From assembly GCA_934247115.1 (NCBI GenBank), contig CAKQIY010000040.1:1-14044 (forward strand): a DNA stretch of 14,044 bases. Direction: 5' to 3'. The position numbers and the translations under genes were made by a program. The notes under the pieces were generated by a model. It did not search any database and was not told the DNA's origin. It was given only the letters and a program-made list of their open reading frames with translations. The DNA comes from an uncultured Coprococcus sp. Its GTDB lineage: Bacteria > Bacillota > Clostridia > Lachnospirales > Lachnospiraceae. Within the stretch, counting starts at the first letter, position 1. Each line of letters opens with the position of its first letter. Below, in pieces: positions 1-6,811 of this stretch.

Positions 1-6
1 AATTAC

Positions 7-12
7 AGGAGG
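7..12 (+). promoter_or_regulatory. Ribosome binding site of metE
   Basis: AGGAGG at 7-12 is a perfect Shine-Dalgarno core. Two consecutive ATG codons follow, at 15 and 18. The first lies only 2 nt from the core and the second 5 nt, so the second is the better start. The promoter and any leader (S-box, T-box) lie outside the window. Confidence 0.85.
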
Positions 13-17
13 ATATG

Positions 18-2282
18 ATGAAGACATCGGTTATAGGATTTCCAAGGGTGGGAACATTAAGAGAGTTAAAATTCGCATCTGAAAAATATTTCAGACATGA
101 GATAACGGCGCAGGAGCTGACAGACATTGCCGCAGATCTCAGACACAGACACTGGGTAACACAGGTGGCGGCAGGGATAGATTTTATTCCATGCAACGAC
201 TTTTCATTTTATGATATCGTGCTTGACACAGCGGTTCTTCTCGGAATCGTGCCAAAGAGATACAGAGAGCTTAATGTCTCAAAGCTCGACACGTATTTTG
301 CCATGGCGAGGGGATACCAGGGCGAGTCAGGTGATGTGAAGGCACTTGCAATGAAGAAGTGGTTCAATACGAACTATCACTACATAGTTCCTGAGATAGA
401 GGATGACACAGTGATAAGCTTAGATAGCGAGAAGCTGATAGGTGAATACGAGGAGGCCAAGGAGCTTGGGATCAAGATGAAGCCTGTGGTGACAGGACCA
501 TACACCATGCTTAAGCTCTGCAGATATGTGGGATCAAAGAATGCGGAAGATTTTGCTGATGATGTGGCAGATGCCTACAGACAACTCATCGCCGAGTGCG
601 CCGATAAGAATGTGGAGTGGCTGCAGTTTGATGAGCCGTCACTGGTGAGAGATATGGATGACGATGATAAGGCACTTTTCCACAGAGTGTATGACAGGGT
701 ATTTGCAGATCATGCAGGCTGTAAGATACTTCTTCAGACATACTTCGGTGATGTGAGGGATGTGTATGAGGATATCATAAATATGCCATTTGCCGGAATA
801 GGTCTTGACTTTATAGAGGGCAGACAGACTAAGCAGCTTATAGACAGATTCGGATTCCCTGAGGATAAGGTACTTTTTGCCGGACTGGTAAATGGAAAAA
901 ATATCTGGAGAAATCATTACGACAAGACCCTCAAGGTAGTAGGTCAGCTTCGCGATAAGAAGATAAATGTGGTTCTGTCTACATCGTGCTCACTGCTTCA
1001 TGTGCCATACACACTTAAGCATGAGACGAAACTGTCACAGGACTATCTGAAGTTTTTTGCATTTGCGGAGGAAAAGCTTACTGAACTCTCGGAGCTTGCG
1101 GCACTTGCTGAGAGCTACAACTATACAGAGCTTGAGGCATATCACAAGAATCAGGAGTTATTTGCAGGAACAAGAGACTGCAACAGCGACGAGGTGAGAC
1201 AGAGACTTGCAGCGGTGACTGAGGAGGATTATGTAAGACTTCCGAAGAGGAGTGAGAGGCAGGCACTTCAGAAGAAGGAATTTGGACTTCCAGAGCTTCC
1301 GACAACCACTATAGGTTCATTCCCACAGACTAAGGATGTGAAGTCACAGAGAGCACAGCTCAGAAAGGGAGAGATATCTGAGCAGGAGTATGTGGACTTT
1401 GTAAAGGGAAAGATAAAGGAATGTGTAAAGTGGCAGGAGGACATCGGACTGGATGTGCTTGTGCATGGAGAGTATGAAAGAAATGACATGGTTGAATATT
1501 TCGGTGAGGCACTTGGCGGTTTCCTGTTCACTGAGAAAGCGTGGGTACAGTCATATGGAACGAGATGCGTAAAGCCTCCTGTGATATGGGGTGACGTATA
1601 CCGCAAAAAGCCGATCACTGTTGACTGGTCCGTATATGCACAGTCGCTCACAGACAAGATCATGAAGGGAATGTTGACTGGTCCGGTGACGATACTCAAC
1701 TGGTCATTCCCAAGAGAGGATATATCGATCAAGGAATCTATATCACAGATAGCGCTTGCAATCAGAGATGAGGTGCTGGATCTGGAAGCGCACGGAATAA
1801 GGATGATACAGATAGATGAGGCTGCACTCAGAGAGAAGCTTCCGCTCAGAAAATCCGACTGGTATACGGAGTACCTTGATTTTGCAATACCTGCATTCCG
1901 CCTGACACACAGCGGTGTGAAGGCTGAGACGCAGATACACACACATATGTGCTACAGTGAATTTACAGATATCATACCTGCCATAGACGATATGGACGCA
2001 GATGTGATCACATTTGAGGCATCAAGGTCTGATCTGCAGATACTGGATTCTCTCAGGGAGAACAACTTCGAGACAGAGGTGGGACCTGGCGTATATGATA
2101 TTCACTCTCCGAGAGTTCCGTCGGTGGCAGAGATCGTGAAGGCGGTAAATGTCATGCTCACAAAGATTGACAGAGACAAGCTGTGGATCAATCCGGACTG
2201 CGGTCTTAAGACGAGAGGTGTGCCTGAGACTGATGCCAGCCTCAGAAACATGGTTGAGGCCGCCAGACAGGTGAGAAAATAA
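18..2282 (+). CDS. metE: Cobalamin-independent methionine synthase MetE
   Basis: This cytoplasmic enzyme (EC 2.1.1.14) transfers a methyl group from 5-methyltetrahydropteroyltri-L-glutamate to homocysteine, the last step of methionine synthesis, without vitamin B12. The product is 754 aa, full length for the family. The N-terminal half opens with IGFPRVGTLRELK, the usual MetE start. The C-terminal barrel carries the zinc ligands expected of the family: His643 and Cys645 in HTHMC, Glu667 in ITFEAS and Cys728 in NPDCGLKTR. These sit two residues from the E. coli positions. ATG at 18 is preferred over the adjacent ATG at 15 because of spacing to AGGAGG. The gene stands alone, with no other methionine gene in view. 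The reading frame is intact. Confidence 0.97.
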   Translation: MKTSVIGFPRVGTLRELKFASEKYFRHEITAQELTDIAADLRHRHWVTQVAAGIDFIPCNDFSFYDIVLDTAVLLGIVPKRYRELNVSKLDTYFAMARGYQGESGDVKALAMKKWFNTNYHYIVPEIEDDTVISLDSEKLIGEYEEAKELGIKMKPVVTGPYTMLKLCRYVGSKNAEDFADDVADAYRQLIAECADKNVEWLQFDEPSLVRDMDDDDKALFHRVYDRVFADHAGCKILLQTYFGDVRDVYEDIINMPFAGIGLDFIEGRQTKQLIDRFGFPEDKVLFAGLVNGKNIWRNHYDKTLKVVGQLRDKKINVVLSTSCSLLHVPYTLKHETKLSQDYLKFFAFAEEKLTELSELAALAESYNYTELEAYHKNQELFAGTRDCNSDEVRQRLAAVTEEDYVRLPKRSERQALQKKEFGLPELPTTTIGSFPQTKDVKSQRAQLRKGEISEQEYVDFVKGKIKECVKWQEDIGLDVLVHGEYERNDMVEYFGEALGGFLFTEKAWVQSYGTRCVKPPVIWGDVYRKKPITVDWSVYAQSLTDKIMKGMLTGPVTILNWSFPREDISIKESISQIALAIRDEVLDLEAHGIRMIQIDEAALREKLPLRKSDWYTEYLDFAIPAFRLTHSGVKAETQIHTHMCYSEFTDIIPAIDDMDADVITFEASRSDLQILDSLRENNFETEVGPGVYDIHSPRVPSVAEIVKAVNVMLTKIDRDKLWINPDCGLKTRGVPETDASLRNMVEAARQVRK

Positions 2283-2294
2283 TATATAAAATGA

Positions 2295-2344
2295 TTGACA
2301 AATAAACGATCGTTTACTAATATATCAGTAAACGGTCGTTTATT
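2295..2344 (+). promoter_or_regulatory. tetR promoter with two palindromic operators
   Basis: TTGACA at 2295-2300 and TAATAT at 2318-2323 are separated by 17 nt, a near-consensus sigma-A promoter. TAAACGATCGTTTA (2303-2316), a perfect 14-bp palindrome, fills the spacer. A second copy with one changed base, TAAACGGTCGTTTA (2329-2342), sits at the expected transcription start. Their centres are 26 bp apart. The whole of 2301-2344 is also a near-perfect 44-bp inverted repeat. Sites of this shape are typical TetR-family operators, so autorepression by the downstream product is the likely role. As RNA, the block could fold into a hairpin at the end of metE, but it has no U-tract. Confidence 0.82.
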
Positions 2345-2386
2345 ACATGCGGATTTAAAATACTGAAGCGGAAGGGTGTACACAAT

Positions 2387-2998
2387 ATGGAAGAAACTAA
2401 AGTCACAAGAGATACTAAGGAAGAGATACTGATAACGGCACTTCACAGATTTGCCAGAGATGGCTATGAGGCGGTGTCGGTGAGCCAGATAGCGGGAGAT
2501 CTTGGCATTACAAAAGGTGCACTGTACCGGCATTATAAGAATAAGCGGGATATATTTGATCACATCGTTGCGAGGATGGAACAGGGCGACAGCGATCAGG
2601 CTGAAAGTCACGATATGCCGGAGGACGACATAGAGAGCATGCCGGAAAAGTATGAAGAGGTATCACTGGATGATTTTGTGCAGTACAGCAGATCCATGTT
2701 CGAGTACTGGACAGAGGATGATTTTGCCTCTTCTTTTAGAAAAATGCTTGTGATAGAACAGTTCCGAAGTGCGGAGATGCAGGCTCTGTATCAGCAGTAT
2801 CTTGTGGCGGGGCCTGTCGGTTATGTAAAGGATCTGTTCAAGAGCATGGGAATCAAAGGCGCGAAGAAAAAAGCGGCACAGTTTTATGCGATCATGTTCA
2901 TGTACTATAGCCTTTATGATGGAGCGTCCGACAGGAAAAAGATAAAGAAACAATTTGGCCAGGCAATAAGTGAATTTGCAAGAAACTTACAGGTTTGA
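2387..2998 (+). CDS. TetR/AcrR-family transcriptional regulator
   Basis: This 203-aa protein is the usual size for a TetR repressor. Residues 10-60 form the DNA-binding domain: a first helix (KEEILITALHRFARDGYEAV), then the helix-turn-helix VSQIAGDLGITKGALYRHYKNK, the family signature. The remaining 140 residues should form the helical ligand-binding and dimer domain. An acidic stretch (about residues 66-95) links the two. The ligand cannot be told from sequence. Two palindromic operators lie in its own promoter at 2303-2342, so it probably represses itself, and by extension any co-transcribed genes downstream. The ribosome site is weak (GAAGGG at 2371-2376, 10 nt from the ATG). The next gene starts 86 nt later. 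Confidence 0.93.
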   Translation: MEETKVTRDTKEEILITALHRFARDGYEAVSVSQIAGDLGITKGALYRHYKNKRDIFDHIVARMEQGDSDQAESHDMPEDDIESMPEKYEEVSLDDFVQYSRSMFEYWTEDDFASSFRKMLVIEQFRSAEMQALYQQYLVAGPVGYVKDLFKSMGIKGAKKKAAQFYAIMFMYYSLYDGASDRKKIKKQFGQAISEFARNLQV

Positions 2999-3084
2999 TT
3001 ATACATTTGAGTATATTAAGCAGCTTACAGATCATCATAAGTATTTTTTCATTTTTTGTTGATCGGTAGAAGGAGGTAGATGGA

Positions 3085-3741
3085 ATGAATGATCATGGAA
3101 ATATCAGTCAGGTCAGGCATAGTGAAGATCTGGTTATACGATTGGAAAAAGAGGATGAATACCGGGAAGTTGAGAATCTGGTGCGGGACAGCTTCTGGAA
3201 TGTGTATCGCCCCGGCTGCCTGGAACACTATGTGCTCAATCAGCTGAGAAGTGACAGTGCATTTGTCCCGGAACTGGATTTTGTAATGCTGTTAGATGGA
3301 GAAATCATCGGACAGAACATGTTTATGAGAGCGGAAATAACTGCGGATGATGGAAGAAATATCCCCATTATGACAATGGGGCCTATATGTATAAAGAATG
3401 AACTTAAACGTAAGGGATACGGGAAGCTCCTGCTGGATTATTCGTTGCAGAAAGCTGCAGAGCTCGGCTGCGGTGCACTATGCTTTGAGGGAAATATTGA
3501 CTTTTATGGCAAAAGCGGATTCAGACCGGCAAGTGAGTTTGGCATTCGCTACCATGGACTTGATGAGGGAGAGGATGCATCGTTTTTCCTCTGCAAAGAG
3601 CTGATGCCCGGCTATCTTGATGGAATCACAGGTGAGTACGCTCCGCCAGAAGGATATTTCGTGGACGAAAAGGCTGCGGAAGAATTTGACAGGCAGTTTT
3701 CATATAAAGAGAAAAAGAAATTGCCTGGACAGATATTTTAA
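3085..3741 (+). CDS. GNAT-family N-acetyltransferase (YhbS-like)
   Basis: The protein (218 aa) is a predicted acetyl-CoA-dependent N-acyltransferase. The acetyl-CoA pyrophosphate loop is RKGYGK at residues 109-114, fitting the GNAT motif A pattern R/Q-x-x-G-x-G/A, and is followed by the usual helix (LLLDYSLQKAAELGCGALCF). NIDFYGKSGFRPASEFG around 137-153 is the typical motif B end, with the Tyr-Gly-x-x-Gly-Phe element. The strand TMGPICIKNELKRKG precedes the loop as in YhbS-type enzymes. The substrate is unknown. AGGAGG at 3071-3076 lies 8 nt from the ATG. It follows the tetR-type gene in the same direction and could be in its operon, though no terminator or promoter decides this. Confidence 0.9.
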   Translation: MNDHGNISQVRHSEDLVIRLEKEDEYREVENLVRDSFWNVYRPGCLEHYVLNQLRSDSAFVPELDFVMLLDGEIIGQNMFMRAEITADDGRNIPIMTMGPICIKNELKRKGYGKLLLDYSLQKAAELGCGALCFEGNIDFYGKSGFRPASEFGIRYHGLDEGEDASFFLCKELMPGYLDGITGEYAPPEGYFVDEKAAEEFDRQFSYKEKKKLPGQIF

Positions 3742-3799
3742 TGCGAAAGCGCCTTTACATGCGCATGCACGATTCTTTTCATAAGGAGGTAATACTAGA

Positions 3800-4558
3800 A
3801 TGAAACAGATGGAAAAAGACTGGTACAAAAAGATATGGACGCTGGACATCCAGAATATGTCATGGGTGGAGGATACCAAAAGACAGGTGGATTTCATCAT
3901 AGATAAACTTAATCTGAAGGGAACGGAGAGGATCCTGGACCTTGCCTGTGGATTTGGAAGACATTCCCTGGAGTTTGCCAGACGGGGCTATGAGGTGGTC
4001 GGAGTAGACATCACAAAGGATTATGTTGAATACGCCAACGAACAGGCAGGAAAAGAACAGCTGGATGCATCTTTTATCTGTAAGGATATTCGCGAGCTGA
4101 CATTTGAAAACGAATTTGACGTGGCCCTCAATATGGCGGATGGAGCTATAGGTTATCTTGAAGATGACGAAGAAAATAAGAAGATATTTGCGGTTGTTGC
4201 AAAAGCACTAAAAAAAGGCGGAAAACATTTCATGGACATAATGAATGGAGACTATGCAGAAACACATTTCCCGTGTAAATTGTGGGATGCCGGAGCGCAG
4301 TGCCTTACGCTGTCTGAGTTTGAGTGGGACCGTGAGAATAAAACCCTACTATACGGGCAGATAGATTATACATACGGAGAGGCACTTCCAAAACCTGAGA
4401 TGAAGGAGGGAAATCCGATCAGACTGTATACATTGGGCGAAGTGTCAGATATATTTATGGGATTGGGCATGAATGTGTGCGAAACTTATGCGGATTTTAC
4501 CGGAAGGCCAGCCTCAGACAATGACATTCAGATGATGGTATATTCCAGGTTGGGATAA
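3800..4558 (+). CDS. Class I SAM-dependent methyltransferase
   Basis: This is a 252-aa Rossmann-fold methyltransferase. Motif I, ILDLACGFGRHSLEFA (about residues 45-60), is the glycine-rich SAM-binding loop, and VVGVDIT (67-72) supplies the acidic residue expected to hold the ribose hydroxyls (Asp70). FICKDIREL (92-100) matches the adenine-contacting strand, and FDVALNMADGAIGYL (107-120) the motif IV strand. The C-terminal half (about 150-252) is a beta-rich cap typical of small-molecule methyltransferases of this group; the substrate is not predictable. A strong AAGGAGGT (3783-3790) lies 9 nt before the ATG. It is 58 nt downstream of the acetyltransferase and probably belongs to the same transcript. 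Confidence 0.9.
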   Translation: MKQMEKDWYKKIWTLDIQNMSWVEDTKRQVDFIIDKLNLKGTERILDLACGFGRHSLEFARRGYEVVGVDITKDYVEYANEQAGKEQLDASFICKDIRELTFENEFDVALNMADGAIGYLEDDEENKKIFAVVAKALKKGGKHFMDIMNGDYAETHFPCKLWDAGAQCLTLSEFEWDRENKTLLYGQIDYTYGEALPKPEMKEGNPIRLYTLGEVSDIFMGLGMNVCETYADFTGRPASDNDIQMMVYSRLG

Positions 4559-4593
4559 CTGTGAAATAAAAGGAAATTGTTATTAAAGCCCGC

Positions 4594-4669
4594 AAAGTTG
4601 CAAAAACTGACGAAAAAAGGTTGGAAAAGTTACAAAAAGTAACTATCATATGGGTAGAAAAGTTGCAAA
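4594..4669 (+). promoter_or_regulatory. Candidate trpF promoter with three AAAGTTGCAAA-type elements
   Basis: AAAGTTGCAAA occurs at 4594-4604 and 4659-4669, and AAAGTTACAAA at 4626-4636. The spacings are 32 and 33 bp, about three helical turns. The middle copy is part of a perfect dyad, AGTTAC-N5-GTAACT (4628-4644). A plausible promoter overlaps it: TTGGAA (4621-4626), 17 nt, TATCAT (4644-4649), which puts the dyad in the spacer and the third copy just after the start site. This looks like an operator array. The binding protein is unknown. Confidence 0.5.
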
Positions 4670-4692
4670 TTCGAGGAATGGGAGCAAGAACT

Positions 4693-5313
4693 ATGAAGAT
4701 AAAAATGTGCGGAATCACGACCTCGGCAGATGTGACCGCAGTGAATGAAGTGAGACCTGATTATATAGGAATGGTGATGTATTTCCCAAAGTCAAAGAGA
4801 AATGTCAGTGCGGATACTGCACGCAGGTTACTTGAAGAACTGAGGGAAGATGTGAAGAAAGTTGCGGTGGTGGTATCCCCGGATGCGGAGCAGATGGCGG
4901 AGATAGCAGCGCTGGGATTTGATGTTATCCAGATTCATGGACAGACCAGCGATGAGCTTATAGAGAGTGCACATTTGCCTGTGTGGAAGGCCTTCAATGT
5001 GAAGGATATGGATATGTACCCACATTATCAAGGACTTTCAAATGTCACAGGTTATGTGTTCGATGCCGGTGAACCTGGAAGTGGAAAGACATTTGACTGG
5101 AACAGTTTGACGGATATCGACAGAGATGGAAGACTGTTTGTGCTTGCCGGAGGTCTCACGCCGGACAATGTACGGCGGGCAATAGAGCAGGTGCATCCTG
5201 ACGTAGTCGATGTGTCATCTGGCATAGAGTATGATGTGGTAGATGGCGTTCAAAAACCGGGAAAGGATCCGGAGAAGATGCGCCGGATGAAGAGGAACGC
5301 TGCAGGGGAGTAA
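4693..5313 (+). CDS. trpF: Phosphoribosylanthranilate isomerase TrpF
   Basis: TrpF (EC 5.3.1.24) isomerises N-(5-phosphoribosyl)anthranilate to CdRP in tryptophan synthesis. The 206-aa product is a full-length single TIM barrel. It begins MKIKMCGIT with the catalytic Cys at residue 6; the general acid Asp is residue 124 in YVFDAGEPGSGKTFDW. The phosphate-binding C-terminal part is recognisable in LAGGLTPDNV (151-160) and VDVSSGIE (172-179), and the ending follows the family pattern (KDPEKM). The frame is open upstream to a TTG at 4621, but ATG at 4693 is chosen because homologues start here and GGAG (4681-4684) lies 8 nt before it. An in-frame ATG at 4678 is less likely. No other trp gene is in the window, so this is an orphan copy. 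A lipoprotein gene follows 51 nt later. Confidence 0.93.
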   Translation: MKIKMCGITTSADVTAVNEVRPDYIGMVMYFPKSKRNVSADTARRLLEELREDVKKVAVVVSPDAEQMAEIAALGFDVIQIHGQTSDELIESAHLPVWKAFNVKDMDMYPHYQGLSNVTGYVFDAGEPGSGKTFDWNSLTDIDRDGRLFVLAGGLTPDNVRRAIEQVHPDVVDVSSGIEYDVVDGVQKPGKDPEKMRRMKRNAAGE

Positions 5314-5364
5314 GAAAGTCTGGACAAAAATGCACACAGGGAGAAGAAAGGGAGAAATAAATTT

Positions 5365-6315
5365 ATGAAGAAAATAATAGTGAAGAAGCTTGTGACGGTT
5401 GCATGTATGGCTGGTATGGTGATGGGACTTACCGGATGTCATTTGTCAATATGGGGATATGCCGTGGATAGAGCAGCAGAGGATATTCAGGAGGACAGCG
5501 AGGAGTCTAGTGAATATTCATATGGGGATGCTTTTTCGACAGAGGATCAGACCACGGAGGAGCAGATTTCGACTGAGGATATTACAGAGAAAGAGGCGAC
5601 ACATCAGTCAGACTCCGAGGAATCAACTGAGAGTGGCAATGTTGGCAGGAGCCTTACAAATTCGACTCTGGATCCGGATATACAGACGGTTCTCGATTCA
5701 TTAAGTTCAGACTACAACAAAGTCTTGTGGGGAAGTGTATATTCTGTTATAGAGCAGTATACAGGCATAGTTGTAAGTGTAACTCCGTGTTTGACGGGGG
5801 ATGATTATGGGCTGCTTGTTGCGGTGACAAATCTTTACAATGAACCTATGGCGTTTTCGGGAAAAGCGCAGGCTAAGGGGACTGGAGAAGAAATTATTGG
5901 TGATACTTATTTTTCAGAGGACTGTATAGGAACCGGTAACACGGTTATCAAGATAATAGACTGTGGTGACACGTATCCTGATGGACGCATTCATTGGGAG
6001 GATTGTATGGCAGAAGCAGCCGATGGCGTAAATGCAACATGGAGTGGAGATTATGCGGTTACAGGGGATCCTGCAAATGGCAGCATCACGATCAACTATA
6101 ACATACATATAGCGGATGGAAGTGCGGCAAAGCTTGATGAAGCGGTGATCGTGCTCCTTGATGAAAATGGTATGGCAATTACTGCAATTACAGCCTATCC
6201 TGATGATATACCTGCCGGAGGCAGTACCGAGGATTCGACTGTAGTATATGCAGATCCGGATATTCTGAAACTTGCAAAGAGCATCGCAGTATTTGTCAAT
6301 CCGATTTTGGAGTAG
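5365..6315 (+). CDS. Secreted lipoprotein of unknown function
   Basis: The 316-aa product has a clear lipoprotein signal: basic Lys residues (MKKIIVKK), a hydrophobic core, and the lipobox LTGC with Cys25 as the lipidated residue. It should be anchored on the outer face of the membrane. Residues about 35-95 form a disordered, Glu/Asp/Ser/Thr-rich linker with recurring STED/TTEE-like runs, a common spacer across the cell wall. From about 105 a folded, mostly beta domain follows, containing VTPCLTGDDYGLLVAVTN and four Cys (142, 187, 200, 214). I do not recognise the domain; the strand pattern would suit an Ig-like or binding fold, which is a guess. GGGAG (5350-5354) lies 10 nt before the ATG. 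It probably shares a transcript with trpF. Confidence 0.8.
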   Translation: MKKIIVKKLVTVACMAGMVMGLTGCHLSIWGYAVDRAAEDIQEDSEESSEYSYGDAFSTEDQTTEEQISTEDITEKEATHQSDSEESTESGNVGRSLTNSTLDPDIQTVLDSLSSDYNKVLWGSVYSVIEQYTGIVVSVTPCLTGDDYGLLVAVTNLYNEPMAFSGKAQAKGTGEEIIGDTYFSEDCIGTGNTVIKIIDCGDTYPDGRIHWEDCMAEAADGVNATWSGDYAVTGDPANGSITINYNIHIADGSAAKLDEAVIVLLDENGMAITAITAYPDDIPAGGSTEDSTVVYADPDILKLAKSIAVFVNPILE

Positions 6316-6319
6316 AAAT

Positions 6320-6589
6320 TTATTTCTTTATCCTTTTAAGAGTTTCGTCGCGTCTCTTAAGACCTTCGATCCACAGATCTATCATATCCATAGCCACCTG
6401 TTGATTTCCGCAGTTGCAGTGGTCTGCACCCTGCTCCTTTATCTGACTGCCAACTTTTCGTATCTCGTCCAGATCCCCCAGATCAAAATTGACGAAAAGG
6501 TTTAACTGAAAACTGATGGATGGATTGACATTCAGCTTGTACATTCCAACTGGCAGAACGAAAGGTTTCGTGATATCGTATTTCTCCAT
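6320..6589 (-). pseudogene. Internally deleted alpha/beta-hydrolase remnant
   Basis: The frame encodes 89 aa. Its first 50 residues (KPFVLPVGMYKLNVNPSI onward) read like the start of a serine alpha/beta-hydrolase. Residues 54-75, with GADHCNCGNQQVAMDMIDLW, resemble the catalytic-His loop and final helix of the same fold (His57 as the candidate). The whole central part of such an enzyme, including the GxSxG nucleophile elbow, is absent. I therefore read it as a gene that lost its middle in frame. No ribosome site lies upstream of the ATG at 6589, and the stop falls 5 nt from the stop of the convergent lipoprotein gene. Alternatively it is a genuine small protein of unknown role. The family assignment is from memory of motifs. 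Confidence 0.45.
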
Positions 6590-6600
6590 TGCTTTGCGGA

Positions 6601-6705
6601 TTTCTGGTAAATCTGACGATCATCTATCTGATCGTGGGGCTGTTGCTTATGTTTGCGGGAGTGATTCAGTATATTGTAGAGTGCAGAAGATGCAGGTGTG
6701 CCTAA
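6601..6705 (+). pseudogene. C-terminal scrap of a lost membrane protein
   Basis: Reading from 6601 to a TAA at 6703-6705 gives LTIIYLIVGLLLMFAGVIQY, a convincing transmembrane helix, then a basic Cys-rich tail (CRRCRCA). No start codon with a ribosome site precedes it, and the frame meets no clear coding sequence upstream. It looks like the last 30-odd codons of a deleted gene. It abuts the upstream end of the hydrolase remnant, so the two may share one deletion or insertion scar near 6590-6600. Confidence 0.35.
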
Positions 6706-6742
6706 AAATACAAAATTGTATCTAAATACATATTTAAGAGGC

Positions 6743-6776
6743 AAAAAGGACAAAGTTGCGAGACTTTGTCCTTTTT
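6743..6776. terminator. Bidirectional rho-independent terminator (lacZ end)
   Basis: A perfect 13-bp stem, AAAAAGGACAAAG (6743-6755) with CTTTGTCCTTTTT (6764-6776), encloses an 8-nt loop. T-runs flank it on both strands, so it can stop transcription in either direction. It lies 36 nt past the stop of the beta-galactosidase gene and is its likely terminator. Confidence 0.9.
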
Positions 6777-6811
6777 CGCGAGTAATATTAAATTTAGCGA
6801 TAATTTTGTAT

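Noticed and set aside
1268..1942. Long minus-strand open frame (224 codons) across metE
   Set aside because: It is antisense to a certain MetE gene, rich in Ser/Cys/Pro runs as expected from reversed codons, has no ribosome site and no recognisable domain.
2102..2611. Minus-strand frame running from metE across the tetR promoter
   Set aside because: It overlaps two firm genes and the operator region, and shows no protein motif.
3080..3088. Two-codon frame ATG GAA TGA just before the acetyltransferase start
   Set aside because: Probably chance; the ATG at 3085 has the better 8-nt spacing to AGGAGG, though translational coupling is possible.
3742..3782. Short GCGC and CATGCGCATG palindromes before the methyltransferase
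   Set aside because: The stems are only 4-5 bp, with no U-tract or alignment to a promoter, so no function can be supported.
4621..4692. N-terminal extension of TrpF from a TTG start
   Set aside because: TTG at 4621 has no ribosome site, the segment coincides with the repeats and a candidate promoter, and known TrpF proteins begin at the MKIKMCG segment.
6314..6330. AGAAAT/ATTTCT dyad after the lipoprotein stop as a terminator
   Set aside because: It is a six-base, all-weak stem with a 2-nt loop and too unstable to terminate transcription.
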